A stretch of 58,260 bases of DNA, from assembly GCF_000803065.1 (NCBI RefSeq), contig NZ_JSXI01000060.1, positions 1 to 58,260 of the forward strand, in the 5' to 3' direction. This document shows, one piece after another, positions 49,833-58,049 of this stretch (the stretch's first letter is position 1; every line of letters starts with the position of its first letter). Source of the DNA: Sphingomonas sp. ERG5 (lineage in GTDB: Bacteria; Pseudomonadota; Alphaproteobacteria; Sphingomonadales; Sphingomonadaceae). Under the pieces are notes generated by a model. It was not told the origin of the DNA. It saw only the letters and a list, made by a program, of their open reading frames with translations, and ran no database searches. A program made the translations under genes and the position numbers.

Positions 49833-50165
49833 TTGGTCGATCAAAAACTGGACCCGACCGTTCGCAGGCCGATCATGGCGCTGCTCGAACTGCTCGGTCG
49901 ACGCTGGGCGCTACGCATCTTGTGGGAACTGCGGGATCGACCCCTCACTTCGCGCGCGTTGCGGGCGGCCGCCGAGATATCGCCCACGGTCCTGCAGTCG
50001 CGCGTAAACGAGCTGCGCGAGGCCGGAATAGTGACCCATTCGGCCGGGGAAGGCTATTTACTGACGCCGCTCGGACACGAGATGCTTGAGGCCTTCGCGC
50101 CGCTACATAGCTTCGCCGAAAAGTGGGCCTCCGCGCAAATCGGCCGCACCAAGCCGGAAGCCTGA
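49833..50165 (+). CDS. HxlR-family winged-helix regulator
   Basis: A 110-residue one-domain regulator. RRPIMALLELLGRRWALRILWELRDRPLTSRALRAAAEISPTVLQSRVNELREAGIV is the HxlR winged helix; the end (YLLTPLGHEML) is also typical. The start is a TTG at 49833, set by AGGAG at 49821-49825 seven bases upstream; no ATG or GTG in frame fits. Family members often sense electrophiles or redox state through cysteines, but this one has no cysteine, so another signal is likely. Confidence 0.87.
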   Translation: MVDQKLDPTVRRPIMALLELLGRRWALRILWELRDRPLTSRALRAAAEISPTVLQSRVNELREAGIVTHSAGEGYLLTPLGHEMLEAFAPLHSFAEKWASAQIGRTKPEA

Positions 50166-50372
50166 CGCCGGACGGCCAGCTCCGTCAGCCATGCGGCGAC
50201 TGTCATATACTGATCAAGCTCTCGTCCTTTGGATAAATTCGCTACGCTCAGCAGCTGTTCCGCTTTGAGTTCGGCGCACGCTGATCAAGCCAATCCGTCA
50301 TCGCGATGTCACGCAAAGGGACAATAGGGTCGGTTTTTTATCGGTGGCTAGACTCAGTGATATGGGAAGCGC

Positions 50373-51002
50373 GTGGAAAAGGGCCGCAGGTCGCAGATAA
50401 CCGCTTGGCTCGCCTCCGGGGCGCTGCATCTCCTGTTAGCGGCGGCGCTGATGCTGGTGCTGCGTCCCGGGGGAGAGCGCCATGCAAAGACAGGCGGACA
50501 ACCCTTGGTCGTCAGCCTCTTGCCGCTCGATGCGCAGGAAGCCGGTGGTCAACCGCCAACGGCATCGGGCGAGACAAGGCCGATGCCAGCGACGCAGCTG
50601 TCGCCGCTCGTCCCGAAACAGGCGCGCTCGCAAGAGGCGACCAGTCATATCGCCGCGCCGTCGACGGTCGAGCCGGGGACATCCGGCGACCTAGCGTCTC
50701 GGGTATCGTCCGGTGCGGATGCCCAGACCTATCAGCAGGCATTGCTGGTCCATATCGAACGCTATCGCCGCTATCCCGATTCCGCGCGCCGCGAGCATGT
50801 GGAGGGGGTGGTTCTTCTGCGCTTCCTGATGGACCGGAACGGCAAGGTCCTCGACGCCTGGATCGACCGCAGTTCGGGGTTCACCATCCTCGATACGGAA
50901 GCGGTAGCGGCGGTGAAGCGTGCTCAACCCTTGCCGGTGATCCCTGCCAGCCTGCCCGACAGGCTGGGCATCGCGCTGCCGATATCATTCAGCCTGCAGT
51001 GA
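50373..51002 (+). CDS. TonB-family energy transducer of the signalling/secretion cluster
   Basis: A 209-residue TonB-like protein from a GTG at 50373. It has one membrane anchor (about 9-31, ITAWLASGALHLLLAAALMLVL), a Pro/Ser/Thr linker, and a C-terminal TonB domain (AQTYQQALLVHIERYRRYPDSARREHVEGVVLLRFLMDRNG, DRSSGFTILDTEAV). It ends with GTGA shared with the next gene, so translation is coupled. As first gene of the cluster it may energise the TpsB-linked system or supply the anchor that contacts the STN protein. About 200 bp before it, 50166-50372, hold no gene I can support. Confidence 0.87.
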   Translation: MEKGRRSQITAWLASGALHLLLAAALMLVLRPGGERHAKTGGQPLVVSLLPLDAQEAGGQPPTASGETRPMPATQLSPLVPKQARSQEATSHIAAPSTVEPGTSGDLASRVSSGADAQTYQQALLVHIERYRRYPDSARREHVEGVVLLRFLMDRNGKVLDAWIDRSSGFTILDTEAVAAVKRAQPLPVIPASLPDRLGIALPISFSLQ

Positions 51003-51712
51003 CTGGGGGCGATCGGCAGGTCGGCGCGAGGCTGGCTGGCCTCCTTCTCCTGGCACTGCCCGGCGCGGCGTTGCTGCCCGCACCGTCTTTCGCTCAGTCC
51101 GATGCCCAATTGCCGCAGCAGCATTATGACATTCCCGCCCAACGGCTGGACACCGCGCTCGCGCGTTTTGCGCAGATCAGCCATGTCGACATCATCTATG
51201 ACGACAATCTGGCCGCAAACCGGCGGTCGGCCGCGGTCCTTGGCAGCTTCACGCCGCAACAGGCATTGGCGCGGCTGCTGGTGGAGACTGGCCTTTCGTC
51301 GCGCTTCACCCGGTCCAACGCGGCGCTGGTCTATGCTCCGCGGTCAGGCCCTTCGATCGGATACCGGCCCGACAGTGCCGATCCGGTGCTGACGCTTGAT
51401 GTCATGCAGGTGCGGTCGACGCCGCTTGTCGGCACGCCGCCCAGGGCATCGTTCGACGCCTATGGACGGCACGTGCTGACGACGATCGATCATTTGCTCC
51501 GTCCCGATGCGGCTCAGGGCAAGCGTACCTACCGCGCCGTGATGCGCTTGTGGATCGGTCGGGACGGTGCGGTGGAGCGCCTCGATTTCGCCCAAGGTAG
51601 CGGTAACAAGCTGGCTGATCAGGAGATGATGACCGGGATCGCGGCGCTGCAATTCGGTCGGCCGCCAGTGGAGATGCCGCAGCCGATCCGCGTCCAGATC
51701 GAGGCCCGATAG
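50999..51712 (+). CDS. STN-domain protein with TonB-like C-terminus (VreA-like)
   Basis: A 237-residue periplasmic protein from a GTG overlapping the tonB stop. The signal peptide ends near residue 32 (PAPSFA). Residues ~41-113 are an STN (secretin/TonB N-terminal signalling) domain: YDIPAQRLDTALARFAQISH and GSFTPQQALARLLVETGLSSRF. Residues ~165-237 (TYRAVMRLWIGRDGAVERLD, FGRPPVEMPQPIRVQI) look like a TonB C-terminal domain. There is no plug or barrel, so it cannot be a transducing receptor itself. In Pseudomonas PUMA3, VreA likewise has a signalling domain without a barrel. Here it is followed by sigma and anti-sigma genes. Confidence 0.82.
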   Translation: MTGGDRQVGARLAGLLLLALPGAALLPAPSFAQSDAQLPQQHYDIPAQRLDTALARFAQISHVDIIYDDNLAANRRSAAVLGSFTPQQALARLLVETGLSSRFTRSNAALVYAPRSGPSIGYRPDSADPVLTLDVMQVRSTPLVGTPPRASFDAYGRHVLTTIDHLLRPDAAQGKRTYRAVMRLWIGRDGAVERLDFAQGSGNKLADQEMMTGIAALQFGRPPVEMPQPIRVQIEAR

Positions 51713-51759
51713 ATGGTGTCGCGCCATGGAGTTGCCGCGGGCCGGGGCGGGAAGCGGCC

Positions 51760-52305
51760 ATGACGGACGCGATCCGCGCCGTGCTGCGTCGCTCGCTGCG
51801 CACGAGCTACCGCGACCTCATTCAGAGGCTGACGCGAAAACTCGGATCGCCCGACCTTGCGCAGGAAGCGCTGCACGAAACCTGGCTGCGGCTGGAGCGG
51901 CCCGGCGCGTTGAGCGACGTCGCCAATCCAGAAGCCTATCTCTACCGCTCCGCGCTCAATGCCGCCACCAACATCCGCGTCTCGGAAGGCCGTCGGCTGA
52001 ACGCCATGGAGATCGAGGTCGCGCTGGATATCCCGGACGAGGCGCCGGGCCCCGATGTCATCGCTGAAGGGCGAGCGGATTTTACCCGCCTCGAACGGGC
52101 GCTGGCCGATCTTCCCGAGCGTCAGCGCGCCGTACTCTGTGCCTCGCTGCTGGAGACGATTTCCTATGAAGCCCTTGCCGCGCGGCACGGCGTGACCGTC
52201 CGCACGATCCATAGCGATATCCGGCATGCGGTCGAGCATTGCGCCGATCGGCTCGGGGTCGAAACAATTTTCACTTTCGACCGTCGTCGATTGTCTAGGA
52301 AGTAG
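51760..52305 (+). CDS. ECF sigma factor, FecI-like
   Basis: A 181-residue sigma factor with region 2 (YRDLIQRLTRKLGSPDLAQEALHETWLRLERPG, then NPEAYLYRSALNAATNIR) and region 4 (LADLPERQRAVLCASLLETISYEALAARHGVTVRTIHSDIRHAVEHC). This is the iron-starvation/FecI group used in cell-surface signalling. No anti-sigma region is fused. It is followed at four bases by the FecR gene. In such systems the sigma factor transcribes the transporter genes linked to it, here probably the AraC and tps genes. Confidence 0.9.
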   Translation: MTDAIRAVLRRSLRTSYRDLIQRLTRKLGSPDLAQEALHETWLRLERPGALSDVANPEAYLYRSALNAATNIRVSEGRRLNAMEIEVALDIPDEAPGPDVIAEGRADFTRLERALADLPERQRAVLCASLLETISYEALAARHGVTVRTIHSDIRHAVEHCADRLGVETIFTFDRRRLSRK

Positions 52306-52309
52306 AAAG

Positions 52310-53344
52310 GTGCGCCATCGTGAGACTTCCGCCCCGCCATCTTCTGCCCCTGACGGCGCGCGCGTGAACGGAGCCGATGGCCCCCGCACGCCGATGACGC
52401 CGCTTGCGCGGGAGGCATTGGATTGGGTCGTCCATATCAGTTCGGGCGCGGCGACCGTGCGCGATGCGACGACCCTTGCGGCATGGCGTGCCAGCAGTGC
52501 CGAGCATGAAACGGCATTCCGCGAGGCGGTGCGGGTGCGCAGCGGCTTGCAGTCGATGCTTGAAGCCCGCGAGGCCGAACGGCGGGAGGCGGATAGGGTG
52601 ATCGAGTTTCGGCCGCGCCACGGGCTCGTCAGCCGGCGCGCCTTCGTCATGGGCGGCGCAATCGCGGCATCGGTCGCCGGCGCGGTCATGGTCGCGCGCC
52701 CGCCGCTGGATCTATGGCCTTCCTATGCCGAACTGATGGCCGATTACCGCACCGCCCCCGGGGAGCGGCGCACGATCGGCCCGGTGGCGGGCGTCAGCAT
52801 TGAAATGAACACGCGCACCAGCATCGGCAAGCGGTGGGACGGCGACGGTATCGACCTGATCAGCGGCGAGGCATTCGTGACCATCGCGCGGGACGCCGCA
52901 TTCACGGCTGTGGCGGATGGCGGCGTTGTCACCGCGTCAAAGGCTGAGTTCAATCTCCGCAATATCGACGGACAGGTGTGCGTGACCTGCATGGCGGGCC
53001 AGGTAACGGTGGCGAGCGGCGACGCGCGCGCGGATTTGTCCGCCGGCCATCAGCTCATCTATTCCGCCCACGGCTTTGGCGCGGTCGAACAGACGAATGA
53101 GAGTACCGCGACGGGGTGGCGGTCCGGTTTGCTGATCTTCAAGGGCGAGCCGCTCAGTCAGGTCGTGGCCGAGATCAACCGCTATCGCGCGGGCCGGATC
53201 GTGCTGACCGACGGCAGTCTTGCCCGCCATCCCGTCAGTGCGGTGTTCCATCTCGATCAGATGGCCAATGCCGTCACCCAGGTCGAGCAATTGCTCGGTG
53301 TTCGCGGCACCCATCTTCCGGGCGGCGTGGTCCTGATCGGCTAG
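52310..53344 (+). CDS. FecR-family anti-sigma regulator
   Basis: A 344-residue single-pass protein from the GTG at 52310, preceded by AGGAAG. The N-terminal cytoplasmic domain (about 32-75, DUF4880: REALDWVVHISSGAATVRDA) binds the sigma factor; a membrane helix follows (about 111-130); the periplasmic FecR domain (about 148-235, YRTAPGERRTIGPVAGVSIE) and an STN-like C-terminal domain (LIFKGEPLSQVVAEINRYRAG) receive the signal. This is the usual FecR layout. The partner is predicted to be the STN protein at 50999. Confidence 0.92.
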   Translation: MRHRETSAPPSSAPDGARVNGADGPRTPMTPLAREALDWVVHISSGAATVRDATTLAAWRASSAEHETAFREAVRVRSGLQSMLEAREAERREADRVIEFRPRHGLVSRRAFVMGGAIAASVAGAVMVARPPLDLWPSYAELMADYRTAPGERRTIGPVAGVSIEMNTRTSIGKRWDGDGIDLISGEAFVTIARDAAFTAVADGGVVTASKAEFNLRNIDGQVCVTCMAGQVTVASGDARADLSAGHQLIYSAHGFGAVEQTNESTATGWRSGLLIFKGEPLSQVVAEINRYRAGRIVLTDGSLARHPVSAVFHLDQMANAVTQVEQLLGVRGTHLPGGVVLIG

Positions 53345-53357
53345 GCGCTGGGATGGC

Positions 53358-53397
53358 GGAAAGTTTTTTTTCAGAAATCCGCGACGCCGATTGTCTC
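53358..53397 (+). promoter_or_regulatory. Possible FecI-type ECF promoter
   Basis: In the 73-bp fecR-AraC spacer, GGAAAG runs into eight T residues (53364-53371), and TGTCTC lies at 53392-53397. A/T-tract -35 regions with TGTCTC/CGTC -10 motifs are, as I recall, typical of FecI-dependent genes in proteobacteria placed just after fecR. It precedes the AraC-type gene by about 20 bases. No experiment or alignment supports this yet. Confidence 0.35.
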
Positions 53398-53417
53398 CTC
53401 ATTGAAGGGAGTGCGCC

Positions 53418-53840
53418 ATGGATCAAGCCACGTCGGAACTGAACGGGTCCCGAGCTGATCGCGTTGCCACGGCCCGGCCCGGCAATGCCGGGGTACTCCC
53501 CTTTGCCCGTGCCGTGAACGAGGCGATGCGGCACGTGCAGGATGATCATGGCAAGCCCTGGGATGCGGATCGGCTTGCATCCGCCGTTGGTGTCACGGGA
53601 CCGACGTTGCGCAAGAATTTCAAGGCCAGTCTCGGTGTGACCGTGACCGAATATGTCTCCGCGGTGCGGCTGGAATGGGCCCATGAGCGCTTGTCGAGCG
53701 GGCGCGAGTACCGATCCATTGCCGACCTTGCCATCGCAGCGGGTTTTCGCAGTTCGACAATGTTCACGCGCGCTTATCTGCGCCGCTTCGGCGAGGCACC
53801 CAGCCGGACACGGGCGCTGTCGGTCCGCGTGATGACTTGA
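53418..53840 (+). CDS. AraC-type HTH regulator without sensor domain
   Basis: A 140-residue protein that is almost only the two-HTH AraC DNA-binding domain: PWDADRLASAVGVTGPTLRKNFKASLGVTVTEYVSAVRLEWAHERLSSG and SIADLAIAAGFRSSTMFTRAYLRRFGEAPSRTR. No ligand domain is present. Its placement between fecR and tpsB, behind a possible ECF promoter, suggests a relay: sigma factor induces it, and it may activate the tps operon. Alternatively it could act only on its own gene. Confidence 0.83.
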   Translation: MDQATSELNGSRADRVATARPGNAGVLPFARAVNEAMRHVQDDHGKPWDADRLASAVGVTGPTLRKNFKASLGVTVTEYVSAVRLEWAHERLSSGREYRSIADLAIAAGFRSSTMFTRAYLRRFGEAPSRTRALSVRVMT

Positions 53841-54222
53841 TCCGCAGCTAATAGAAGCTGCATTGCAAATATATCTTCAGATATTGTGCAGTTATATCGC
53901 ACGATATGGTTCAATATTGTGAATAGTTCCGATGTATTTTCGTTTCGTAGGCTATAGCCTGACGGAGCGTGATGGCTATTTATGCCAGAGTGATTGCAAT
54001 CAATTGTAATAGAATTGACGCTATACCCGTACAATACCGGCAAAAGCGTGAAGCTGATCTAATATATAGCCAGTTCATGCTTGAGTCTCATTCGCGGGGC
54101 ATGCCAAGGGCGCGGCGACAAACGGGGCGCTGCGGTGCCGCATCGCGGCTGAAGCCTGTTGCGCACGTCGATGATTCTGTCCGTCGCCCGGCTTTGAGCC
54201 GTGGCGGCCGATGGCGGGGGAC
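53841..54222. promoter_or_regulatory. A/T-rich regulatory region ahead of tpsB
   Basis: This stretch of about 380 bp is much more A/T-rich than its flanks and carries no supported gene. It holds palindromes: ATATCG-CA-CGATAT (53894-53907), AGGCTATAGCCT (53949-53960), GATTGCAATC (53992-54001), and CAATT-N7-AATTG (54001-54017), plus two copies of ATATTGTG (53881, 53924). It is the likely promoter of the tps-exb-tonB operon, possibly with AraC sites. Confidence 0.5.
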
Positions 54223-55881
54223 ATGATTTTGATGAGGGCAAGGGATCGATGGCGCGGGTGCGCGAGCGTCACGGCGCTCGCCATGATGCTGGGCCTGGCG
54301 CCGGTGCCGGCATGTGCGTTGGGCGTGGCGGAACAGGACGCCGCGCCGTTGGCGCCCGCGGCGGCTGAGGTGAAGCCCTTCGAGATTCGCGCCTTTGCGG
54401 TGCGCGGGAACAAGGTGCTTTCGCCCGACAAGGTGGAACGCGCAGTCTATCCGTTCACCGGGCCAGGCAAGACGCCGGCCGATGTCGAGAGCGCCCGCGC
54501 TGCGTTGCAAAAGGCGTTCGAGGATGCCGGCTATATCGCCGTGTCGGTGTTCATTCCCGAACAGGGAACCGAAGGCGGCCTGATCAGCCTTGAGGTGCAG
54601 CCGCAGGCGATCGGCCAGGTGCTGGTCGAGGGTGCGAAGAATCCCGATGCGATCCGTGCGCAAGCGCCGTCGCTGACACCGGGCAAGACGCCGAATCTGC
54701 CGGCATTTCAGCGCGACGTAGTCGCGATGAACCAGCGGTCGAACCGACGGGTGACGCCGGAACTGCGCGCGGGCACCGCGCCGGGAACGCTCGATGTGCT
54801 GTTGAAGGTCGAGGAGAGCTCCGCCTTCCACGCGTCGACCGAGATCAACAATTTCTCATCGGCGGCGACGACCGACCTGCGTGTCTCCGGCACGCTGCGC
54901 TACGACAATCTGTGGGGGCGCGGCGACAGCCTGTCGATCTCCGCGCAGACCGCGCCCAGACGGCATAATGACGGCACGGTCCTGTCGGGCAATTATATGA
55001 TGCGGCTGGGCAGCGGCACGCAGTTGCTGCTCTACGCCGTGCATTCCGACAGCGACATTGCGGTGGTCGGCGGCACCAGCGTCATCGGCAAGGGCAATAT
55101 CTTCGGCGGACGGCTGATCCGGTCGCTCGGCACCGGAGAGGGTTTCTACCATTCGCTGACCATCGGCGTCGACTGGAAGGATTTTCTGGAAGACCTGCGC
55201 CTTGGCTCGGATCGCAACGCGATCCCGATCAAATATCTGCCGGTGACCGCGTCATGGCGGGGCGACTGGAGCAGCGACAAGCAAACCTCCAATGTCACCC
55301 TATCCGGCATATTCGGCACGCGCGGTATCGGCACGGGCGGCGGCTTCTCGTCCGATGGCTGCGTGAAGGATCTCGATCACTTCGATTGCAAGCGCTTTCA
55401 GGCGAAGCCCAATTTCGTGATCTTCAAGGGCGAGGCCGAAAGCACGGTGGATGTGTTCCGCAGCTTTCAGGTCAATGCCCGCCTCTCCGGCCAATGGTCG
55501 CCCGACCCGCTCATTTCCAACGAAGGTTTCAGCCTTGGCGGCATGTCGAGCGTGCGGGGTTATTATGAGAGCGAGGCGCTGGCCGATTATGGCTTTGCCT
55601 ATCAGACCGAGCTGCGCTCGCCGAATCTCGCCTCGCGCTTCGGCAAGCCGATCGACGAACTGCGCTTCCACGCATTCTGGGACATGGGCTGGGGCGGCAT
55701 CCATCAAGCGCTCCAGGCGCAGGATGATCGCTTCCGGCTGATGACGCTGGGCGTGGGCGGGCGGGTCAGGCTCTTCAAATATTTCAACGGTGCCGTCGAT
55801 GTCGGCACGCCGCTGATTTCCGCACCGGACAGCAAGTCCGGCGATGTTTTCGCACGCTTCCGCATCTGGGGGGAATTCTGA
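54223..55881 (+). CDS. TpsB two-partner secretion outer-membrane transporter (FhaC/ShlB type)
   Basis: About 552 residues (start 54223 after GGGGG; 54211 and 54232 are alternatives). A signal peptide is followed by a POTRA domain (FEIRAFAVRGNKVLSPDKVERAVYPFTGPG) and a second POTRA-like part, then a 16-strand-type barrel. The family hallmark GGMSSVRGYYESEAL (VRGY loop tip that folds into the pore) is present. It would export a partner TpsA exoprotein, none of which is in the window. A Cys pair (DGCVKDLDHFDCKRF) in an extracellular or plug loop is unusual. The stop overlaps the next ATG by one base. Confidence 0.88.
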   Translation: MILMRARDRWRGCASVTALAMMLGLAPVPACALGVAEQDAAPLAPAAAEVKPFEIRAFAVRGNKVLSPDKVERAVYPFTGPGKTPADVESARAALQKAFEDAGYIAVSVFIPEQGTEGGLISLEVQPQAIGQVLVEGAKNPDAIRAQAPSLTPGKTPNLPAFQRDVVAMNQRSNRRVTPELRAGTAPGTLDVLLKVEESSAFHASTEINNFSSAATTDLRVSGTLRYDNLWGRGDSLSISAQTAPRRHNDGTVLSGNYMMRLGSGTQLLLYAVHSDSDIAVVGGTSVIGKGNIFGGRLIRSLGTGEGFYHSLTIGVDWKDFLEDLRLGSDRNAIPIKYLPVTASWRGDWSSDKQTSNVTLSGIFGTRGIGTGGGFSSDGCVKDLDHFDCKRFQAKPNFVIFKGEAESTVDVFRSFQVNARLSGQWSPDPLISNEGFSLGGMSSVRGYYESEALADYGFAYQTELRSPNLASRFGKPIDELRFHAFWDMGWGGIHQALQAQDDRFRLMTLGVGGRVRLFKYFNGAVDVGTPLISAPDSKSGDVFARFRIWGEF

Positions 55882-57626
55882 TGTCTCTGATCAACCGCAT
55901 GAAACAATGCGTCATTGGGGGCGTCATCGCCGCCGCGGCGCTCACCGCTTTCGCCACACCGGCTTATGCCTGGTGGGAGCCGGGCTATGCCTATCGCACG
56001 AAGATCAACCTGAACGCCGCGGCGGCGGGGATCACGGGTGAGGTCGCGCGGGCGCCAGTGCTGGTGCGGCTGCACACGGGTAATTTCAGCTTCAAGGATG
56101 TGAAGGCGGACGGGTCGGACCTGCGCTTCGTGGCGGGCGACGACCGCACGCCGCTGAAGTTCCATATCGAGAAGTGGAGCCCGGCCGAAGAACAGGCGCT
56201 GATATGGGTCGATGTGTCGGGGATCAAGCCCGGCGCCGCACAGGCGATCTATGCCTATTATGGCAACAAGGATGCAAAGCCCGGCCAGGATGCCGCGGGC
56301 AGTTTCGGCGGCTATAAGGCGGTCTATCATTTCGACGCGGCCGGTGCTCCGCGCGATGCGACCGCCAATGGCGCGAACGCCAGCGGCGGTGAAGGGCGCA
56401 ATGCCGGTGGCCTGATCGGCCAGAGCCTGAAGCTCGACGGTACCGCGCTCAGCCTGCCGGCGTCGCTGTTCAGCGCCGGCCCGCTCAGCACCAGCTTCTG
56501 GGTCAAGCCGGGCGTAGCGGACGGCCAGCTCCTGACCGTGCCGGGCAGTGCCTCGCTGGTGCTGGCCGGCGGCAGGCTGTTCCTCGAGGTGAGTGGTCAG
56601 CGCAGTGCAGGGACACCGCTTGCCGCCGGTACCTGGGCACATGTCGCGCTCAGCTCGGACGGTACGAAGACAAGCCTGTTCGTCAACGGCCAGCCCGCCG
56701 GCGAAGTAACCGGTGCGCTGACTGCTGCGACCGGCCCGGCATTGCTGGGCCAGGGCTTGACCGGCGAGGTCGATGAGGTGCGCGTCGCGGGCACGGCCTT
56801 GCCGCAAGCGGCATTCCAGCTCGCGGCAGCGAGCGAAGGGCAGGGCGCCAAACTGCTGACCTTCAACACCGCCGAGCAGACCGAGGCCGCCGGACATAAT
56901 TATTTCGGCATCCTGTTCGCCGCGCTCACGCTCGATGCGTGGATCGTGATCGGCATCCTGGCGGTGATGCTCGCAGTCGCGATCTGGGTGATGATCGCCA
57001 AGGGACTGCTGCTCGCGCGCGTCTCGGCCGCCAATGACGACTTCCTCGATGCCTATGAACAGGCTGCCAGCACCAGCACTGGGCATGACGGGCTTGGTGA
57101 TGTGAAGGCCGGGGGGGCGACCGGCATCTCCAGCCTGGCCCGGCTCTATCAGATCGGCCGCCGCGAACTCGACCGCCGTTTGCGCGAAGGCCGTGCGAGT
57201 GGCAGCCGCTACGCGATCCGCGCGCAGTCGATCGCGGCGATCCGCTCGGCACTCGATGCGGGGCAGGTGCGCGAGAGCCAACGGCTCAACCGCCAGATGG
57301 TACTGCTCACCATCGCCATCTCGGGCGGACCGTTCATCGGTTTGCTCGGTACCGTGCTCGGGGTGATGATCACCTTTGCCTCAGTGGCGGCGGCCGGCGA
57401 GGTCAACATCAACGCCATCGCCCCCGGTATCGCCGCGGCACTGCTCGCCACCGTCGCCGGCCTTGCCGTCGCGATCCCGGCGCTGTTCGGCTATAATTAT
57501 CTCCTCTCACGCGTCGAGGAGATCAGCGCCGACAACCAGATCTTCGTCGACGAGCTCGAAAAGCGCATCGCGGAAACCTGGCAGGACACAGACGGCCCCA
57601 CCCCAACCGCCATCGCGGCCGAATAG
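55881..57626 (+). CDS. ExbB/TolQ proton channel fused to a periplasmic DUF2341-LamG module
   Basis: A 581-residue protein. A signal peptide ends at AYA (30). Residues ~31-140 resemble DUF2341 (PVLVRLHTGNFSFKDVKADG, DLRFVAGDDRTPL, YAYYGN); ~145-310 resemble a LamG/concanavalin-like fold (STSFWVKPG, LFVNGQPAGEV, GEVDEVRVAGTAL). Then TM1 (about 352-378) and the ExbB core with PFIGLLGTVLGVMITF and PGIAAALLATVAGLAVAIPALFGYN. Topology of ExbB puts the added domains in the periplasm. Translation is coupled to tpsB. Such a receptor-sized extension on a stator subunit may sense cargo or wall and gate energy use. Confidence 0.87.
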   Translation: MSLINRMKQCVIGGVIAAAALTAFATPAYAWWEPGYAYRTKINLNAAAAGITGEVARAPVLVRLHTGNFSFKDVKADGSDLRFVAGDDRTPLKFHIEKWSPAEEQALIWVDVSGIKPGAAQAIYAYYGNKDAKPGQDAAGSFGGYKAVYHFDAAGAPRDATANGANASGGEGRNAGGLIGQSLKLDGTALSLPASLFSAGPLSTSFWVKPGVADGQLLTVPGSASLVLAGGRLFLEVSGQRSAGTPLAAGTWAHVALSSDGTKTSLFVNGQPAGEVTGALTAATGPALLGQGLTGEVDEVRVAGTALPQAAFQLAAASEGQGAKLLTFNTAEQTEAAGHNYFGILFAALTLDAWIVIGILAVMLAVAIWVMIAKGLLLARVSAANDDFLDAYEQAASTSTGHDGLGDVKAGGATGISSLARLYQIGRRELDRRLREGRASGSRYAIRAQSIAAIRSALDAGQVRESQRLNRQMVLLTIAISGGPFIGLLGTVLGVMITFASVAAAGEVNINAIAPGIAAALLATVAGLAVAIPALFGYNYLLSRVEEISADNQIFVDELEKRIAETWQDTDGPTPTAIAAE

Positions 57627-57638
57627 GGGGATCGGGCG

Positions 57639-58046
57639 ATGCAGATCCAGGGCAAGAAGCCGTATAACGAGATCAACATCACGCCGCTGGTCGACCTGAC
57701 CTTCGTGCTGCTGATCATCTTCATCCTGCTGACCACGGCAGCGGTGCAGGGCATCAAGGTCGATCTTCCCAGCGCCTCGGCGGCGAAGACGCTCGACAGC
57801 CCCAAGTCGCGGGTGATCGCGGTTGCCAATGACGGCACGGTATCGATCGATGCCGTCCCCGTGTCGATGGCCGAGCTCGAGCAGCAGCTCCGCTCCAGCA
57901 TGGCCACCACCCCCGACCTCGCCGTCATTCTGCGCGGCGACCGGGCAGTGCAATATGACCAGATTATGCAGGTGCTCGACCTGTGTTCGAAGGTCGGCGT
58001 GCCGAGCCTCGGCATGGCCGCGACGCGCCCGCCCGGCGGCGCCTGA
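57639..58046 (+). CDS. ExbD-type biopolymer transport protein
   Basis: A 135-residue single-pass protein. INITPLVDLTFVLLIIFILL contains the proton-path Asp (residue 19), and the periplasmic part (VIAVANDGTVSIDAVPVSMAELEQQL, ILRGDRAVQYDQIMQVLDLCSKVGV) matches ExbD. It forms a stator with the ExbB-like protein 12 bases upstream and hands force to the TonB protein encoded three bases downstream. No sign of TolR-specific features. Confidence 0.9.
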   Translation: MQIQGKKPYNEINITPLVDLTFVLLIIFILLTTAAVQGIKVDLPSASAAKTLDSPKSRVIAVANDGTVSIDAVPVSMAELEQQLRSSMATTPDLAVILRGDRAVQYDQIMQVLDLCSKVGVPSLGMAATRPPGGA

Positions 58047-58049
58047 GCC

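Noticed and set aside
49825..50007. GTG-started frame overlapping the HxlR gene
   Set aside because: It is out of frame with the winged-helix motif; the TTG at 49833 is the usable start.
50306..50998. 5' part of the plus-strand frame that contains the STN gene
   Set aside because: It overlaps tonB in another frame. Only the part from the GTG at 50999 has a signal peptide and known domains.
53774..54226. Small open frames on both strands in the A/T-rich gap before tpsB
   Set aside because: They run through palindromes, have no ribosome site or motif, and codon use differs from all neighbours.
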